Assembly (NCBI GenBank): GCA_051954235.1
Contig: JBQCHY010000022.1
Coordinates: forward strand, 38,921-102,920
Length of the DNA stretch: 64,000 bases
Direction of reading: 5' to 3'
Source of the DNA: 62-47 sp051954235
Lineage (GTDB): Bacteria > Pseudomonadota > Alphaproteobacteria > Rhizobiales > Xanthobacteraceae
How positions within the stretch are numbered: the first letter of the stretch is position 1; every line of letters starts with the position of its first letter. A model generated the notes under the pieces. It saw nothing but the letters and a program-made list of their open reading frames with translations. It did not search any database and had not been told where the DNA came from. Of the stretch, positions 33,766-43,318 are shown piece by piece. A program made the translations under genes and the position numbers.

Positions 33766-35207
33766 CGTCCCGGCGGACGATGCAACCCGTACTAACCGGA
33801 GGGCGTGCATACGCGCGGGCAATTCATCCTGCGAGCGTGCGGCACCCCGGCGCGATGAAATCGCCGCCACCCCGTCGCGCGGTGGCGCGGCATTCACCTA
33901 TCGATACCGCCGTAACAGCCCTGATGCTCGGCGCCGTGATCGTTACATTTACAACCTCACCTGCCATGCTGACGAATTGGCATATCCATTATCTCACACC
34001 AGGTGGCGCCTTTATCGAAAAGGTGCATCCGGCGACATATCTTACATTTGCTGGGTTCGGGTTGCTGTTGATCCGGCGAGGAAACCCGATTGGTGAGCTT
34101 AATCGGATGTTCTCCGAGGCAAAGCTGCTCCTCCTTTATCTGTTCTGTTGGCTGTTCCTGTTGGTTCAGGTCGCTGTGCTGAATCGCCCATTTACGGTGA
34201 TTATCGATACGTTTCTCCTGCCGATCGTCCTCTTTCTCGCCATCTTGCAACTTTCACCCGCCCAGCGAAGACCCCTGATCTGGGCGCTACACGGCACACT
34301 CCTGCTGAATGTTGCATTGGGATACTTCGAGTACGCGACCGGCCACCGTCTGTTCCCACTAACTCTCGGCAGCGTTCTCGTCGTCGGGGAATGGCGATCG
34401 GCCGCGCTTCTCGGCCATCCACTCACCGCATCCGGTATTGTGGCCGGCTATATCATCGCCTTGCTTCTGCGACCGCAGATCTGCCCGGCGCCGATGCTCC
34501 GCCTCGCGATCATCACGATCTCTCTTGGCTCGATGATGGCATTCGGTGGCCGTACCGCGCTTGTCTGCGTCCTCGTCGTCATAGGGGCCATCTTGTCTCT
34601 CGCAGGACTGCGTCTCCTGCGCGGAAGCCGTGCATCGCTAATCAATGTAATTCTCGCGATGTGCGTGATGTCCGTACTCGGCGTCGGCATATTCCTCGCA
34701 CTCGATCAGGGCATCTTTGACAAGATGCTGTTGCGATTCTCCTCGGACAAAGGCAGTACGCTGGCGCGTTATGCGACCTTCAGCTTTCTTTCCCACTTTG
34801 ACTGGCATGAGTTGATCCTTGGACCCAACCCGACACGAGTGAATGCATTACAAGCGCGGTTCGGCCTCAACTATGGAATTGAGAATTTCTGGATCTCTTG
34901 CATCGTTCAGTTCGGGTTGATCCACACCGTCGTTCTGACAATTGGCATTGCGGCCTTTTTCGCAGAATTGCTGCGTCGTTCGCACCCGGCGGCCCTGGCG
35001 GTCACCCTTCTGATACTCGTCATCGCACTAAGCGCGGTCAGTTTCTCGTCCAAAAGCATCCAATTGGCTCAATTTGTCATTCTCATCACGCTGCTTCTAC
35101 CGCGCAATCCGATTTTGAAACTCTCGCCAGACTCATCGAAGCCGGGTCCCGCGACCTCCCAACGCAACAGCCTTCAGCCCGGAATACCGCATGGCCATCT
35201 ACGTTGA
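33762..35207 (+). CDS. Wzy-like polysaccharide polymerase (O-antigen ligase/polymerase family, VpsF-like)
   Basis: 481 residues with about 10-11 membrane segments after a 45-residue basic N-terminus, including LLLYLFCWLFLLVQVAVL and TLVILVIALSAVSF-like stretches, and a large loop with FSSDKGSTLARYATFSFLSHF. No sharp catalytic motif exists in this family; topology, length and position between the co-polymerase and a glycosyltransferase support the call. The start overlaps the kinase stop by 4 bases. It would polymerise lipid-linked repeat units in the periplasm. Confidence 0.85.
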   Translation: MTSRRTMQPVLTGGRAYARAIHPASVRHPGAMKSPPPRRAVARHSPIDTAVTALMLGAVIVTFTTSPAMLTNWHIHYLTPGGAFIEKVHPATYLTFAGFGLLLIRRGNPIGELNRMFSEAKLLLLYLFCWLFLLVQVAVLNRPFTVIIDTFLLPIVLFLAILQLSPAQRRPLIWALHGTLLLNVALGYFEYATGHRLFPLTLGSVLVVGEWRSAALLGHPLTASGIVAGYIIALLLRPQICPAPMLRLAIITISLGSMMAFGGRTALVCVLVVIGAILSLAGLRLLRGSRASLINVILAMCVMSVLGVGIFLALDQGIFDKMLLRFSSDKGSTLARYATFSFLSHFDWHELILGPNPTRVNALQARFGLNYGIENFWISCIVQFGLIHTVVLTIGIAAFFAELLRRSHPAALAVTLLILVIALSAVSFSSKSIQLAQFVILITLLLPRNPILKLSPDSSKPGPATSQRNSLQPGIPHGHLR

Positions 35208-36285
35208 CCACACCCATCTTGGACGCCACGTGACGGGGCTTGAGAGGATCACCCTCGAGCTGTTTTCGCAGGAAGCGTTGGCACCCTTGCCGGTGACTCC
35301 TGTCACATCGAACGGGGCGGCCCAAATGATTGCAATTCAGACGCTCGGTCTGCCGGCACGATTGGCCACCTCGTCATCGCTGTTGCTGTGCCCCGGCTTT
35401 CCGCCAACGCCTCTACTCCGCCCGTTCGCCGCTCGAGTCCTTCCCTATATTCATGATATCTTCTTGCTATCCCGCCGCGCCGACCTTAATCCGCGTGCAC
35501 GCATCTATATGGCTCCGCCGTTTGCTCTCGCACTTCGCACGTATCCTCGATTCCTGGCAAACTCACAGGATACCAAGAACAAGCTATCTCAGCATTGTCG
35601 TCCAGATTCGGAGATCGTGCTGTATCGCCCATCCGTTCGAAACGTATTCAACCTCGAAGCCCACAACCGTGGATCGGACGCTGCCGACGGCTCTTCGTTA
35701 TGTTTGGTCGCTCTTGGCACCGTTGAGCCGCGAAAGAATTTCGCAGCGGCGGCCAACATTCTCGATGCATTGCGCGCACGCGGATATTCTGATGCGCGTC
35801 TCGACATCATCGGGCGCGCTGGCTGGGGTGACGATTGGTCCACGTTAACAAAACGCTCCGGCGTGACCCTGCACGGATATCAATCAGCCGATCGTGTGAA
35901 GGAAATGCTTACACGGGCAGACATTCTCGTTTGCACGTCCCATGAGGAGGGACTCGGACTACCTTTGCTTGAGGCCCAGTATGCCGGCCTTCCTGTAGTG
36001 GCCCCCGACGCACCCGTCTTTCACGAAGTTTTGGGCCGATCAGGCATTTTCGTTGACGCAGGCAATCCTGCGGCTGCAGCCGATCAGATCGTCAGAGCCC
36101 TGTCATCGTCGACGTGGCGCGCGGACTATACAGCACGAGGGATGCACAACTTGCGCCGTTGGAATGGACTGGCATCTGCCGATCGTTCCAATGTCATCGA
36201 TCTCATCATGCGGCTGGTCCACGACAATTCGCGATCGCAAGCAAATAAGCATCACGATCAAATCGGCACCAGCCCAACTCCGTGA
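35191..36285 (+). CDS. Glycosyltransferase family 4
   Basis: 364-residue GT-B glycosyltransferase. VALGTVEPRKNFAAAANIL starts the nucleotide-sugar-binding half and HEEGLGLPLLEAQYAGLPVVAPD holds the E-x7-E motif of retaining GT4 enzymes. Cytoplasmic; the sugar cannot be read from sequence. Overlaps the polymerase stop by 17 bases. Confidence 0.93.
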   Translation: MAIYVDHTHLGRHVTGLERITLELFSQEALAPLPVTPVTSNGAAQMIAIQTLGLPARLATSSSLLLCPGFPPTPLLRPFAARVLPYIHDIFLLSRRADLNPRARIYMAPPFALALRTYPRFLANSQDTKNKLSQHCRPDSEIVLYRPSVRNVFNLEAHNRGSDAADGSSLCLVALGTVEPRKNFAAAANILDALRARGYSDARLDIIGRAGWGDDWSTLTKRSGVTLHGYQSADRVKEMLTRADILVCTSHEEGLGLPLLEAQYAGLPVVAPDAPVFHEVLGRSGIFVDAGNPAAAADQIVRALSSSTWRADYTARGMHNLRRWNGLASADRSNVIDLIMRLVHDNSRSQANKHHDQIGTSPTP

Positions 36286-36288
36286 ACG

Positions 36289-37461
36289 ATGTGTAGGCTC
36301 GCCAGCCCCGCGCTCAGCGGACCATATCATTTACTTCTCGGAACCAGCACATTGCAGGACGCCAAGATCAAGACCCATCATCTCGACGCATTGCGGATCA
36401 TCGCCGCATGCGCCGTCGTGATCCTGCATTACTCCGACTACGTAAAAAATTCCGCTGCCGGCCGCGTCATCTATGAGCATGCGCAGCATTTCAATCTCTT
36501 CGTCGACTTATTCTTCGTCATTTCAGGATTTGTCATCGCAAACCAGTATATGGGCAAAGTCGACAGTATCCGATCCATCAACCGATTCCTTTGGCGTCGA
36601 CTCGCGCGGATTTATCCGCTGCATCTCGCTACGTTGGCATTTTATCTCGTCGTCGCTGCGGCTATTCACAGCAACCTGGCAAACACGGGCAACTCCGCGC
36701 GTTATCCGCTTTCGGATCTCCCAGCGCAACTGCTGCTCCTTCACGCATTGATTGGAGAGCGACTGACTTTTAACTTCCCGAGCTGGTCGCTCTCGGCGGA
36801 GATGTTCTGCTATGTGATCTTTCCGCTGATCGTCGTGATCGCGTCGCACCGACGCAGCCTATTGCTTCCGTTGATCGCAATCATAATCGGACTCAATGGT
36901 CTTTTTGCATCGGCGACAGGAACCGGTCCATGGGCGAGCTGGATCAATCATGGCGGCGTCTTTCGCGCCTTTCCCGCCTTTATACTCGGCATCACCTGCA
37001 ATCTGCATCGAGACGCAATCTCACAATGGCGAATTCCGCCCGCGGCTCTCGTCATAGCGTTGGCTGGATTTACTCTGCTGGGCTGGTCAGTCCCGGAAAC
37101 GATCGCGCTCGGATGCATCTACATCATTGCAGTCATCGCGATCCATTGCGATTGCGCGGGACACCACACACTCATGACACGGCTCAGAATCGAACGCGGG
37201 TCTCCCTTTACCTACTCCTGCTACATGCTGCACATTCCGGTTGCGACTGTCGTGATAAGCCTCGGTGGCCGCCTCGTATCTGGAGGCCCGGGACCGGAAC
37301 TCGCGCTGCTTCCCGTGGCAATGGCCATCTTGGCCGCAGCAAGCATCGTCTCCTACCGCTATTTCGAAACACCCACCCGGAATGCGCTGAATGAGGCATT
37401 CGATCGTTGGGAGGCAAGCCGCGTCATTTCGAACATGGCTCCGGAGAGGAAATCCCGATGA
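36289..37461 (+). CDS. Acyltransferase family 3 membrane protein (O-acyltransferase 1)
   Basis: 390 residues, about 10 membrane segments. HHLDALRIIAACAVVILHYSDYV carries the family's essential early His/Arg region, and FVDLFFVISGFVIANQY and RRLARIYPLHLATLAFYL are the other diagnostic motifs. These enzymes transfer acetyl or similar groups to sugars of surface polysaccharides. Followed by a second member with 4-base overlap. Confidence 0.94.
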   Translation: MCRLASPALSGPYHLLLGTSTLQDAKIKTHHLDALRIIAACAVVILHYSDYVKNSAAGRVIYEHAQHFNLFVDLFFVISGFVIANQYMGKVDSIRSINRFLWRRLARIYPLHLATLAFYLVVAAAIHSNLANTGNSARYPLSDLPAQLLLLHALIGERLTFNFPSWSLSAEMFCYVIFPLIVVIASHRRSLLLPLIAIIIGLNGLFASATGTGPWASWINHGGVFRAFPAFILGITCNLHRDAISQWRIPPAALVIALAGFTLLGWSVPETIALGCIYIIAVIAIHCDCAGHHTLMTRLRIERGSPFTYSCYMLHIPVATVVISLGGRLVSGGPGPELALLPVAMAILAAASIVSYRYFETPTRNALNEAFDRWEASRVISNMAPERKSR

Positions 37462-38507
37462 CGGTATTGTGGATTTCGGAACGAACGGCCTTGCGACGAG
37501 GCGCCCGCGCGGTTCCTCGTGATACAGGTATCGACTCGATGCGCGGCGTCGCGATCTTGATGGTCATCGGCATCCATTCCCTTCCGCAACCGCTTGGCAC
37601 ACCATATGGCGTCATTCTTGACGCCGTTCTCCGGCCATGCGTTCCGATCTTCCTGTTTGCATCCGGCTTTCTCACCGCGCGTTCAGGCCGCGTTGCACTG
37701 GCGAAGCGATTTCAAGCCGCCTTGTTCCCTTACACTCTCGCCTTCATTGCAGCCTACATTTATATGGCCGCGCACAATCCGGCGATGGATCATCGCGTCA
37801 CAACGACAGCGGCTCGCTACATCATGGCCTATGTGTTCGTCTATTATTATGTCTTCGTATACCTTGGCTGTACCGTGATGCTTTGGCTCTCGCTTCGAAG
37901 CGTCAAAGCCCGAGAGCTGGAAGATCAGCCAGAATATCTCGCAACTATCTTGCTTCTTGCCATCACAACCGGCTTGATTGTCGGCAGCTATATCGATCCG
38001 TTGCTCGACCGCTTTGGTGCGTCGCCGTCTCTTATCCAGGAAGTTCGACTTCGAGATATCCCCTTTTGGTTTTGCTTCGTTGCGCTCGGCATGCTTGCCG
38101 GCACGAAGGGCTCGCTTCATTGGCTCGAACAGTCCCGTGCGCTTTTGATCGGGGCGACGACGGCTCTGTTTGCAATCTATGCGGCCGTGCGCGTGATGGG
38201 CATTGGTGATGCGGCGGACTACGATTCGGTCGCATTCTTCGGATACTCCGCGCTACTTTGCTTGCTATTTCAGACGATAAAAATCCGTATACCCACCCTC
38301 GCTTCGCTCGGGTCCGGAAGTTACTTTCTCTACCTCTGGCATATCTTTGTCGTCATGGCCTTGCGAGATCATGCCCAACTTAAGAACTTCGGACCTGTCA
38401 TCGATACTGTTGCAACCTATTTTATTACGGTGGTGGTCAGCGTCTGCGCGCTTTACACGGTGAGGGCGTTTGGATCACCGCGCGCTGCGCGCTGGCTCGG
38501 GGCGTAG
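37458..38507 (+). CDS. Acyltransferase family 3 membrane protein (O-acyltransferase 2)
   Basis: 349 residues, about 10 membrane segments. GIDSMRGVAILMVIGIHSLPQPL is the family N-terminal motif, VPIFLFASGFLTARS the second and YFLYLWHIFVVMALRDHA the late His motif. It is quite different in sequence from its neighbour, so the two probably modify different positions or add different groups. ATG at 37458 overlaps the upstream stop, after GGAGAGGAA. Confidence 0.92.
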   Translation: MTVLWISERTALRRGARAVPRDTGIDSMRGVAILMVIGIHSLPQPLGTPYGVILDAVLRPCVPIFLFASGFLTARSGRVALAKRFQAALFPYTLAFIAAYIYMAAHNPAMDHRVTTTAARYIMAYVFVYYYVFVYLGCTVMLWLSLRSVKARELEDQPEYLATILLLAITTGLIVGSYIDPLLDRFGASPSLIQEVRLRDIPFWFCFVALGMLAGTKGSLHWLEQSRALLIGATTALFAIYAAVRVMGIGDAADYDSVAFFGYSALLCLLFQTIKIRIPTLASLGSGSYFLYLWHIFVVMALRDHAQLKNFGPVIDTVATYFITVVVSVCALYTVRAFGSPRAARWLGA

Positions 38508-38508
38508 C

Positions 38509-39948
38509 ATGCTTCTCAAGCAAACACTTCTATACATGCCGGCGCAGATCGTCGGACCGCTGTTCCAACTGATCGCCATGATCGTCTGGACGCATATCGT
38601 CAACGATCACACGCTTGGCGTCATAACACTTGTCACCGCCACGCATGAGTTGCTGCAGATCGGGCTTCTTGCCTGGTGGTCGCAGTTCGTCCTTCGATTC
38701 TTTGGCCGATTTGACATCGACGGAACGGCATCGGGTTTCTATCCGACCGAAAACGTCGTCTTGCTCGTATCGGTCGTCCTGCAGAGCCTTCTGATGATCG
38801 CGATGCTGCGTTGGGTTATAGCTCCCGACGCTGGCGCGGCGTTGATGACAACTGCCGTCTGCTATGTCATCACGCGATCATTCAACCTCTATATTGCCGA
38901 ACGTGCACGCGTCCGTCAGCAGATCGGCATCTACTCCGTTCAGCAGATCGTCGGCCCCGCAGCCGGATTCATCATCGGCGTTGTTCTGATCAAATGGCTC
39001 GGACAGCGGCCGGAGTGGCCCCTCGCGGGTTACGCGATCGCTCAACTCATCGCGACGATCGTCGTCCTGCCGAAATTGGACTTCAGCTTCAGGCTTCAGC
39101 CAATCGATCGCGGCATCATTCGTCACGCGCTGCAGTACGGCCTTCCCTTGATCATTGGCGGTGGGCTCGGCTGGATCGGACTGAATGCTTCACGCTTCAT
39201 CGTCAACGATATGCTCGGCGTGGCGGCGGCCGGCCTTTTTGCAGTCGGCTACGGACTGGGGCAACGCGCCGCTGCGGTAGCGGCCATGCTGGTGACTGCC
39301 GCCGCTTTCCCGCTGGCTGTAAAGCGGATGGAAGAAAGCGGCAGCAAGGCCGCGATGGAGCAACTTACCCAAAACAGCGCTCTTCTGATCGCGATTCTGG
39401 CGCCAAGCATTGTGGGCATATTCATGCTTCGCACCGAAATTGTCACATTGTTGATCGCGATACCTTTCCAGCAAGCGACCCTCGCGGTCTTGCCGCTGTC
39501 GGTTCTAGCCGGTGCGATTCGCAATCTTCGGGCGCACTTCGGCGATCAGGTGTTTCTATTGCACAGCCGCACGCGTATGATGGTGGCGATATCAAGCATC
39601 GATGCGATCACGACGATCGTCGCCGGCATCGTCTGCGTGTCGTTTTGGGGTGTGGTTGGCGGTGCAATCGCGACAGTCGTTGCCGCGGCCGCAGCGGCGG
39701 CCGCAAGCTTCGCTATTGGCTTTCGAGCCTTCGGCCTAACGTTGCCTGTCAACCATCTGCTTCGCATTCTATTCGCAACGACAGCGATGACGTTCGGGCT
39801 GCAGTCAATCCCACAAGCCACGAGCTACACGATGCTAGCTGCGCATATAACGTTTGGCGCAGCCATATACGGAATCATTCTCGCCCTGTTGTATGCACCG
39901 ATGCTGTCACGGATGCTGCGGCATCGATTGTCGCAATTCAACGCTTGA
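38509..39948 (+). CDS. Wzx-type polysaccharide flippase
   Basis: 479 residues with 12-14 hydrophobic segments and no charged catalytic motif, as in the MOP/PST exporter family. AALMTTAVCYVITRSFNLYIAERARVRQQIGIYSV (shown here in idea: helices 3-5 with a charged loop) and GLPLIIGGGLGWIGLNASRFIVNDMLG fit Wzx proteins. It would flip undecaprenyl-linked repeat units to the periplasm. The ATG at 38509 comes 1 base after the acyltransferase stop; the frame opens earlier (38470), overlapping it. Confidence 0.9.
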   Translation: MLLKQTLLYMPAQIVGPLFQLIAMIVWTHIVNDHTLGVITLVTATHELLQIGLLAWWSQFVLRFFGRFDIDGTASGFYPTENVVLLVSVVLQSLLMIAMLRWVIAPDAGAALMTTAVCYVITRSFNLYIAERARVRQQIGIYSVQQIVGPAAGFIIGVVLIKWLGQRPEWPLAGYAIAQLIATIVVLPKLDFSFRLQPIDRGIIRHALQYGLPLIIGGGLGWIGLNASRFIVNDMLGVAAAGLFAVGYGLGQRAAAVAAMLVTAAAFPLAVKRMEESGSKAAMEQLTQNSALLIAILAPSIVGIFMLRTEIVTLLIAIPFQQATLAVLPLSVLAGAIRNLRAHFGDQVFLLHSRTRMMVAISSIDAITTIVAGIVCVSFWGVVGGAIATVVAAAAAAAASFAIGFRAFGLTLPVNHLLRILFATTAMTFGLQSIPQATSYTMLAAHITFGAAIYGIILALLYAPMLSRMLRHRLSQFNA

Positions 39949-39958
39949 ATGCAGCCTG

Positions 39959-41059
39959 CTATGCTCTTCCTGACTTTTTGAACGCACGCTCCATCGCAAA
40001 ATAGAGAGGCTTTTTCTTCATATCGCTGTCGAAGGGCAGTGGCCGGGGCAAGCGCGCTGCCGTCGGATTTTTTTTCCGTGCCGCATCGGTATAGAATGAA
40101 TAGGTGTCGGAAAGCTCCCAGGTGATGACCATCTTGACCGCCGGAACGCGCAGGATATCCGACAAGAACTTCTCGGCCGTCTCCGCGACTTTCGCATCGC
40201 GATCAGTGATATCGTCCGGGAAGGTATCATCCCGTACGTCGAACTCCGTGATGTAAATATCGACCTTGCGTTCCGCCAACGCATGGACGAATTCAATGAA
40301 CTTCGCGGGATCGTGAGGGTAGCGCGGCTGCAGGTGCCCCTGTAAGCCGACGGCATGCAGAGGCACACCGGCATGCTTCAGGTCATCGACCAAGCGTAGA
40401 AGCCCAGCGCGAACAACGTGCCCGACATCGTCATCGCGCTCCGTCTGCGCTTCATTCAGAACGAACTTCGTCGTCTTATCGATCTGTCCGGCGCGCGCAA
40501 AAGCTCGGCGCACATAATCCGTTCCAAAGGCGTCGTACCACGGACCAACCCGATATCCGCCGGGGGCTTTATGTCCCGGCCAGAACGGCTCATTCACAAT
40601 GTCCCAGGATTGCAGCCTTCCGGCATACCGACCGACAACCTCATCGATATAGCCGTCGAAGAAGCTCCTCCGCTCTTCCACGCTCATGGATCTGATCCAA
40701 GCCGGAACCCATTCGTTCCAAATCAGGCAATGCCCTCGCATGGGAATTTTGTTCTGCGTACAGAACTGAAGCAACCGATCCGCACTACCATACTGTTTCG
40801 GTCCTGGTCGCGGCGCGATAGTTCCCATCTTCAGTGCAACATCGGTCGTAATGATCCGCGCATGCATTTTGTACAATTCGCGATAAGCGAGATCCTTGTC
40901 GATCACGGGCCCTGCCGCGGAACCGAACACAATTCCATTTGCGGCAGCCTCTGCTCCAAGACCAGCATCCGACGCCGCGAAGGTCGGGCGGATACGCGTA
41001 GCAACGCCTGCACCGGCAAGAAGGGATAGCATTTGTCGTCGCGAGAAATTCAATCGCAT
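39959..41059 (-). CDS. Exported GH10 glycosidase (endo-1,4-beta-xylanase family)
   Basis: 366-residue GH10 enzyme. The acid/base is Glu157 in WDIVNEPFW and the nucleophile Glu272 in DIYITEFDV, with KFVLNEAQTE between. The N-terminus NFSRRQMLSLLAGAGVA is a Tat-like twin-arginine signal with a possible cleavage after TFAAS. It is on the opposite strand in the middle of the polysaccharide locus. GH10 enzymes cut beta-1,4-xylan; here the target may be the locus's own polysaccharide, for trimming or release, rather than plant xylan. Confidence 0.93.
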   Translation of the reverse strand: MRLNFSRRQMLSLLAGAGVATRIRPTFAASDAGLGAEAAANGIVFGSAAGPVIDKDLAYRELYKMHARIITTDVALKMGTIAPRPGPKQYGSADRLLQFCTQNKIPMRGHCLIWNEWVPAWIRSMSVEERRSFFDGYIDEVVGRYAGRLQSWDIVNEPFWPGHKAPGGYRVGPWYDAFGTDYVRRAFARAGQIDKTTKFVLNEAQTERDDDVGHVVRAGLLRLVDDLKHAGVPLHAVGLQGHLQPRYPHDPAKFIEFVHALAERKVDIYITEFDVRDDTFPDDITDRDAKVAETAEKFLSDILRVPAVKMVITWELSDTYSFYTDAARKKNPTAARLPRPLPFDSDMKKKPLYFAMERAFKKSGRA

Positions 41060-41239
41060 TATGCATCCTTTATTTTCGCATTTGGCTCATCCGTCAGCGA
41101 CGCCATCGTTGCGTCGCATTAGTGCGTTTTGATGACGACAATCATCGAGCAACAACGCGTTTCGATGGGACATCGACACAGTCTCGCTGACGGTTCTCGT
41201 CGACAACTTGCTTCGCCATAGTAAAGCCCGGAGATTGCC

Positions 41240-42034
41240 ATGTTGGATGCGCGGATGACGCAACGCGACAGTCTCATCGTCGATGGCGTCGCCATCAACA
41301 CGTTCTCGATGCGAGATGCGATCGATTCGATTGTCAGCGCCGCTCAAGCTGGCGACACCTTCAGTGTCTGCACGCTCAATCTCGATCACGTGGATAAGCT
41401 TAACAAGCAACCTGAGTTTCGATCTGCCTATCGACGAGCACGATTCGTTACGGCAGACGGATTTCCGATCGTCATTCTCGGTCGCCTTTCGGGGGCGCCG
41501 ATCGAACGTACAACGGGAGCCGATCTCGTACATCCATTGTGCGCGGAAGCTGGCCGCAATGGCCTTCCCGTTTACCTCTTCGGCTCAAACAGATTGACGC
41601 TTCATCGGGCAGCGAGACGCCTTGCGAGACATTATCCCGGCCTTCGGATCGTTGGCTCCCATTCGCCGGGCGCAACCTTCGATCCCCATTCCGACGAGGC
41701 GAGTCAGGCGATCGAACGCATTCGTGCATCCGGGGCCAGGCTTTGCTTCGTCGCGTTGGGCGCGCCTCGACAAGAGATCTTTGCGGCGCGATGCCTCGAC
41801 GAGCTTCCGTCTACGGGACTGCTATGCATCGGCGCTGCATTGGATTTCATTGCCAACACCCAGAACCGCGCGCCGCGATTTACACAAAAGACCGGCCTCG
41901 AATGGGCCTGGCGCATGATGCGCGATCCGCGGCGTCTCGGCCCTCGCTATGTGCGCTGCGCAGCGGTGATTCCCAAATTGGCTATTCGAAGCCTCCCGCA
42001 AATCATACATGCACGCAAGAGGAAGACCGCATGA
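41240..42034 (+). CDS. WecG/TagA/CpsF-family glycosyltransferase (GT26)
   Basis: 264 residues. VCTLNLDHVDKLNKQPEFRSAYRRARFVTADG (in two parts) with the family Asp, VYLFGSNRLTLHRAARRLARHYPGLRIVGSHSPGATF and CFVALGAPRQEIFAARCL are the GT26 motifs. The GGAG site at 41230-41233 supports the ATG at 41240. Members add the second sugar (N-acetylmannosaminuronate or similar) to lipid carriers in the cytoplasm. Coupled (ATGA) to the next glycosyltransferase. Confidence 0.94.
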   Translation: MLDARMTQRDSLIVDGVAINTFSMRDAIDSIVSAAQAGDTFSVCTLNLDHVDKLNKQPEFRSAYRRARFVTADGFPIVILGRLSGAPIERTTGADLVHPLCAEAGRNGLPVYLFGSNRLTLHRAARRLARHYPGLRIVGSHSPGATFDPHSDEASQAIERIRASGARLCFVALGAPRQEIFAARCLDELPSTGLLCIGAALDFIANTQNRAPRFTQKTGLEWAWRMMRDPRRLGPRYVRCAAVIPKLAIRSLPQIIHARKRKTA

Positions 42035-43311
42035 CCTCAACCATCACGCTTGCGCAGCGCGCCCGAAACGCGGGCCCAGCCAAAGAGGCGCGCTACAATA
42101 TCTGCCTGATCCACCCGTTTGATCCGCGGGGAGAGAAAGTTGGTGGTCTCGAAACTTATATTCGCGACTTCATTACTTTTCATCCGGACGACACCGACCT
42201 GCTGCTGATCGGCGTGGATTCAACCGGCCGGATGACGCTCGGCGAGGTGCATCGACTGACATTCAGGGGACGATCATTCGATTTTCTTCCAATTCTTCAT
42301 TATTCAGATCAACAAGCACGAGAGGCCGCGCGCAGCATTCGCTCTTCCTTGACCGGTCAGTTCTTCGTCGCGCTGATCAGCCACTTGGGCATGATCTCCC
42401 GATTGATCCGAAAACGTCGTTGCTCAATCGACCTACGACGAGTCGAGTTCTCTTGGCTGCCCGCCCTATTGCGATCGCCGTTCATCCAGATGCTGCACGG
42501 CGAAGGCGCGCCAAAACTGCAAATGGATTCCCTGCTGAAGAAATATTCTTTTGTTCACACCGCCGGCGAACGGTTCGCTGTCGCGATGAGTGAAAAGTTT
42601 CTTTGCGTCAATCCGTTCATCACGGAACGACTTCAAAACACCTATCCGGGCCGGCGAAACAAGATCGATACGCTCTGGACCTGGGTAAATACCGATATAT
42701 TTCAGCCGCAGCCATTCTCCGATCGATCCGACGCCTTTCGTATCGTGTTCGCCGGGCGCCTCGACGAATTCAAGGATCCTGCCCTAATGTTCACGACGAT
42801 CGACCGACTCCGTCAACGGATGGCCCGTCCGGTGGAATTTCACTACATCGGCACAAGCGATCCACATCGCTTTGCCGAGTTTAAGGCAATCGAAGGCATT
42901 ACGGTTCAGCACGGTTTCAAGGATGCCATCGGCATGGCATCTACGCTGGCGCACGCACATTCCGGAATTCTCACGTCTGAGTTTGAAGGCATGCCGCGTT
43001 TCGTGCTTGAAACGCTGGCCGTCGGCCGTCCGGTCGTCGCGACACATCTCCCTCAGCTCGAAGCCGTGATCCGGGATGGCGAGAGCGGCTTCCTGATTCC
43101 GCGCAGCATATCGCGCGACGACATGGCGGATCAGCTCGTTCAGCGCTTCATCGACATTGAAAGGAAAATCGAGACGAAGGCTATTGAGCCTGCTCAGGTT
43201 GCGACCAATATTCGCACCTTTACGCCAAGTACGCAGCTCGCGCGCGTCTTCCGCTATCATCAGGAAATTCAGAACGCACGTGGGATTGTCAGGGCTATTC
43301 CATCCTATTGA
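42031..43311 (+). CDS. Glycosyltransferase family 4
   Basis: 426 residues. ICLIHPFDPRGEKVGGLETYIRDFI is the acceptor-domain N-terminus; IVFAGRLDEFKDPALMFTTI and SEFEGMPRFVLETLAVGRPVVATHLPQLE (E-x7-E) form the donor side. I start at the ATG at 42031, overlapping the GT26 stop; the frame extends upstream to 41539, but that would lie inside the GT26 gene. Confidence 0.93.
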   Translation: MTSTITLAQRARNAGPAKEARYNICLIHPFDPRGEKVGGLETYIRDFITFHPDDTDLLLIGVDSTGRMTLGEVHRLTFRGRSFDFLPILHYSDQQAREAARSIRSSLTGQFFVALISHLGMISRLIRKRRCSIDLRRVEFSWLPALLRSPFIQMLHGEGAPKLQMDSLLKKYSFVHTAGERFAVAMSEKFLCVNPFITERLQNTYPGRRNKIDTLWTWVNTDIFQPQPFSDRSDAFRIVFAGRLDEFKDPALMFTTIDRLRQRMARPVEFHYIGTSDPHRFAEFKAIEGITVQHGFKDAIGMASTLAHAHSGILTSEFEGMPRFVLETLAVGRPVVATHLPQLEAVIRDGESGFLIPRSISRDDMADQLVQRFIDIERKIETKAIEPAQVATNIRTFTPSTQLARVFRYHQEIQNARGIVRAIPSY

Positions 43312-43318
43312 GACGACA

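Noticed and set aside
38811..40004. 397-codon rightward frame inside the flippase
   Set aside because: Arg/Cys/Ser-rich shadow without membrane segments; the flippase frame has the expected hydrophobic pattern.
41539..42030. N-terminal extension of the second glycosyltransferase
   Set aside because: Lies inside the GT26 gene in another frame; the ATG at 42031 overlaps the GT26 stop and starts a normal GT4 N-terminus.
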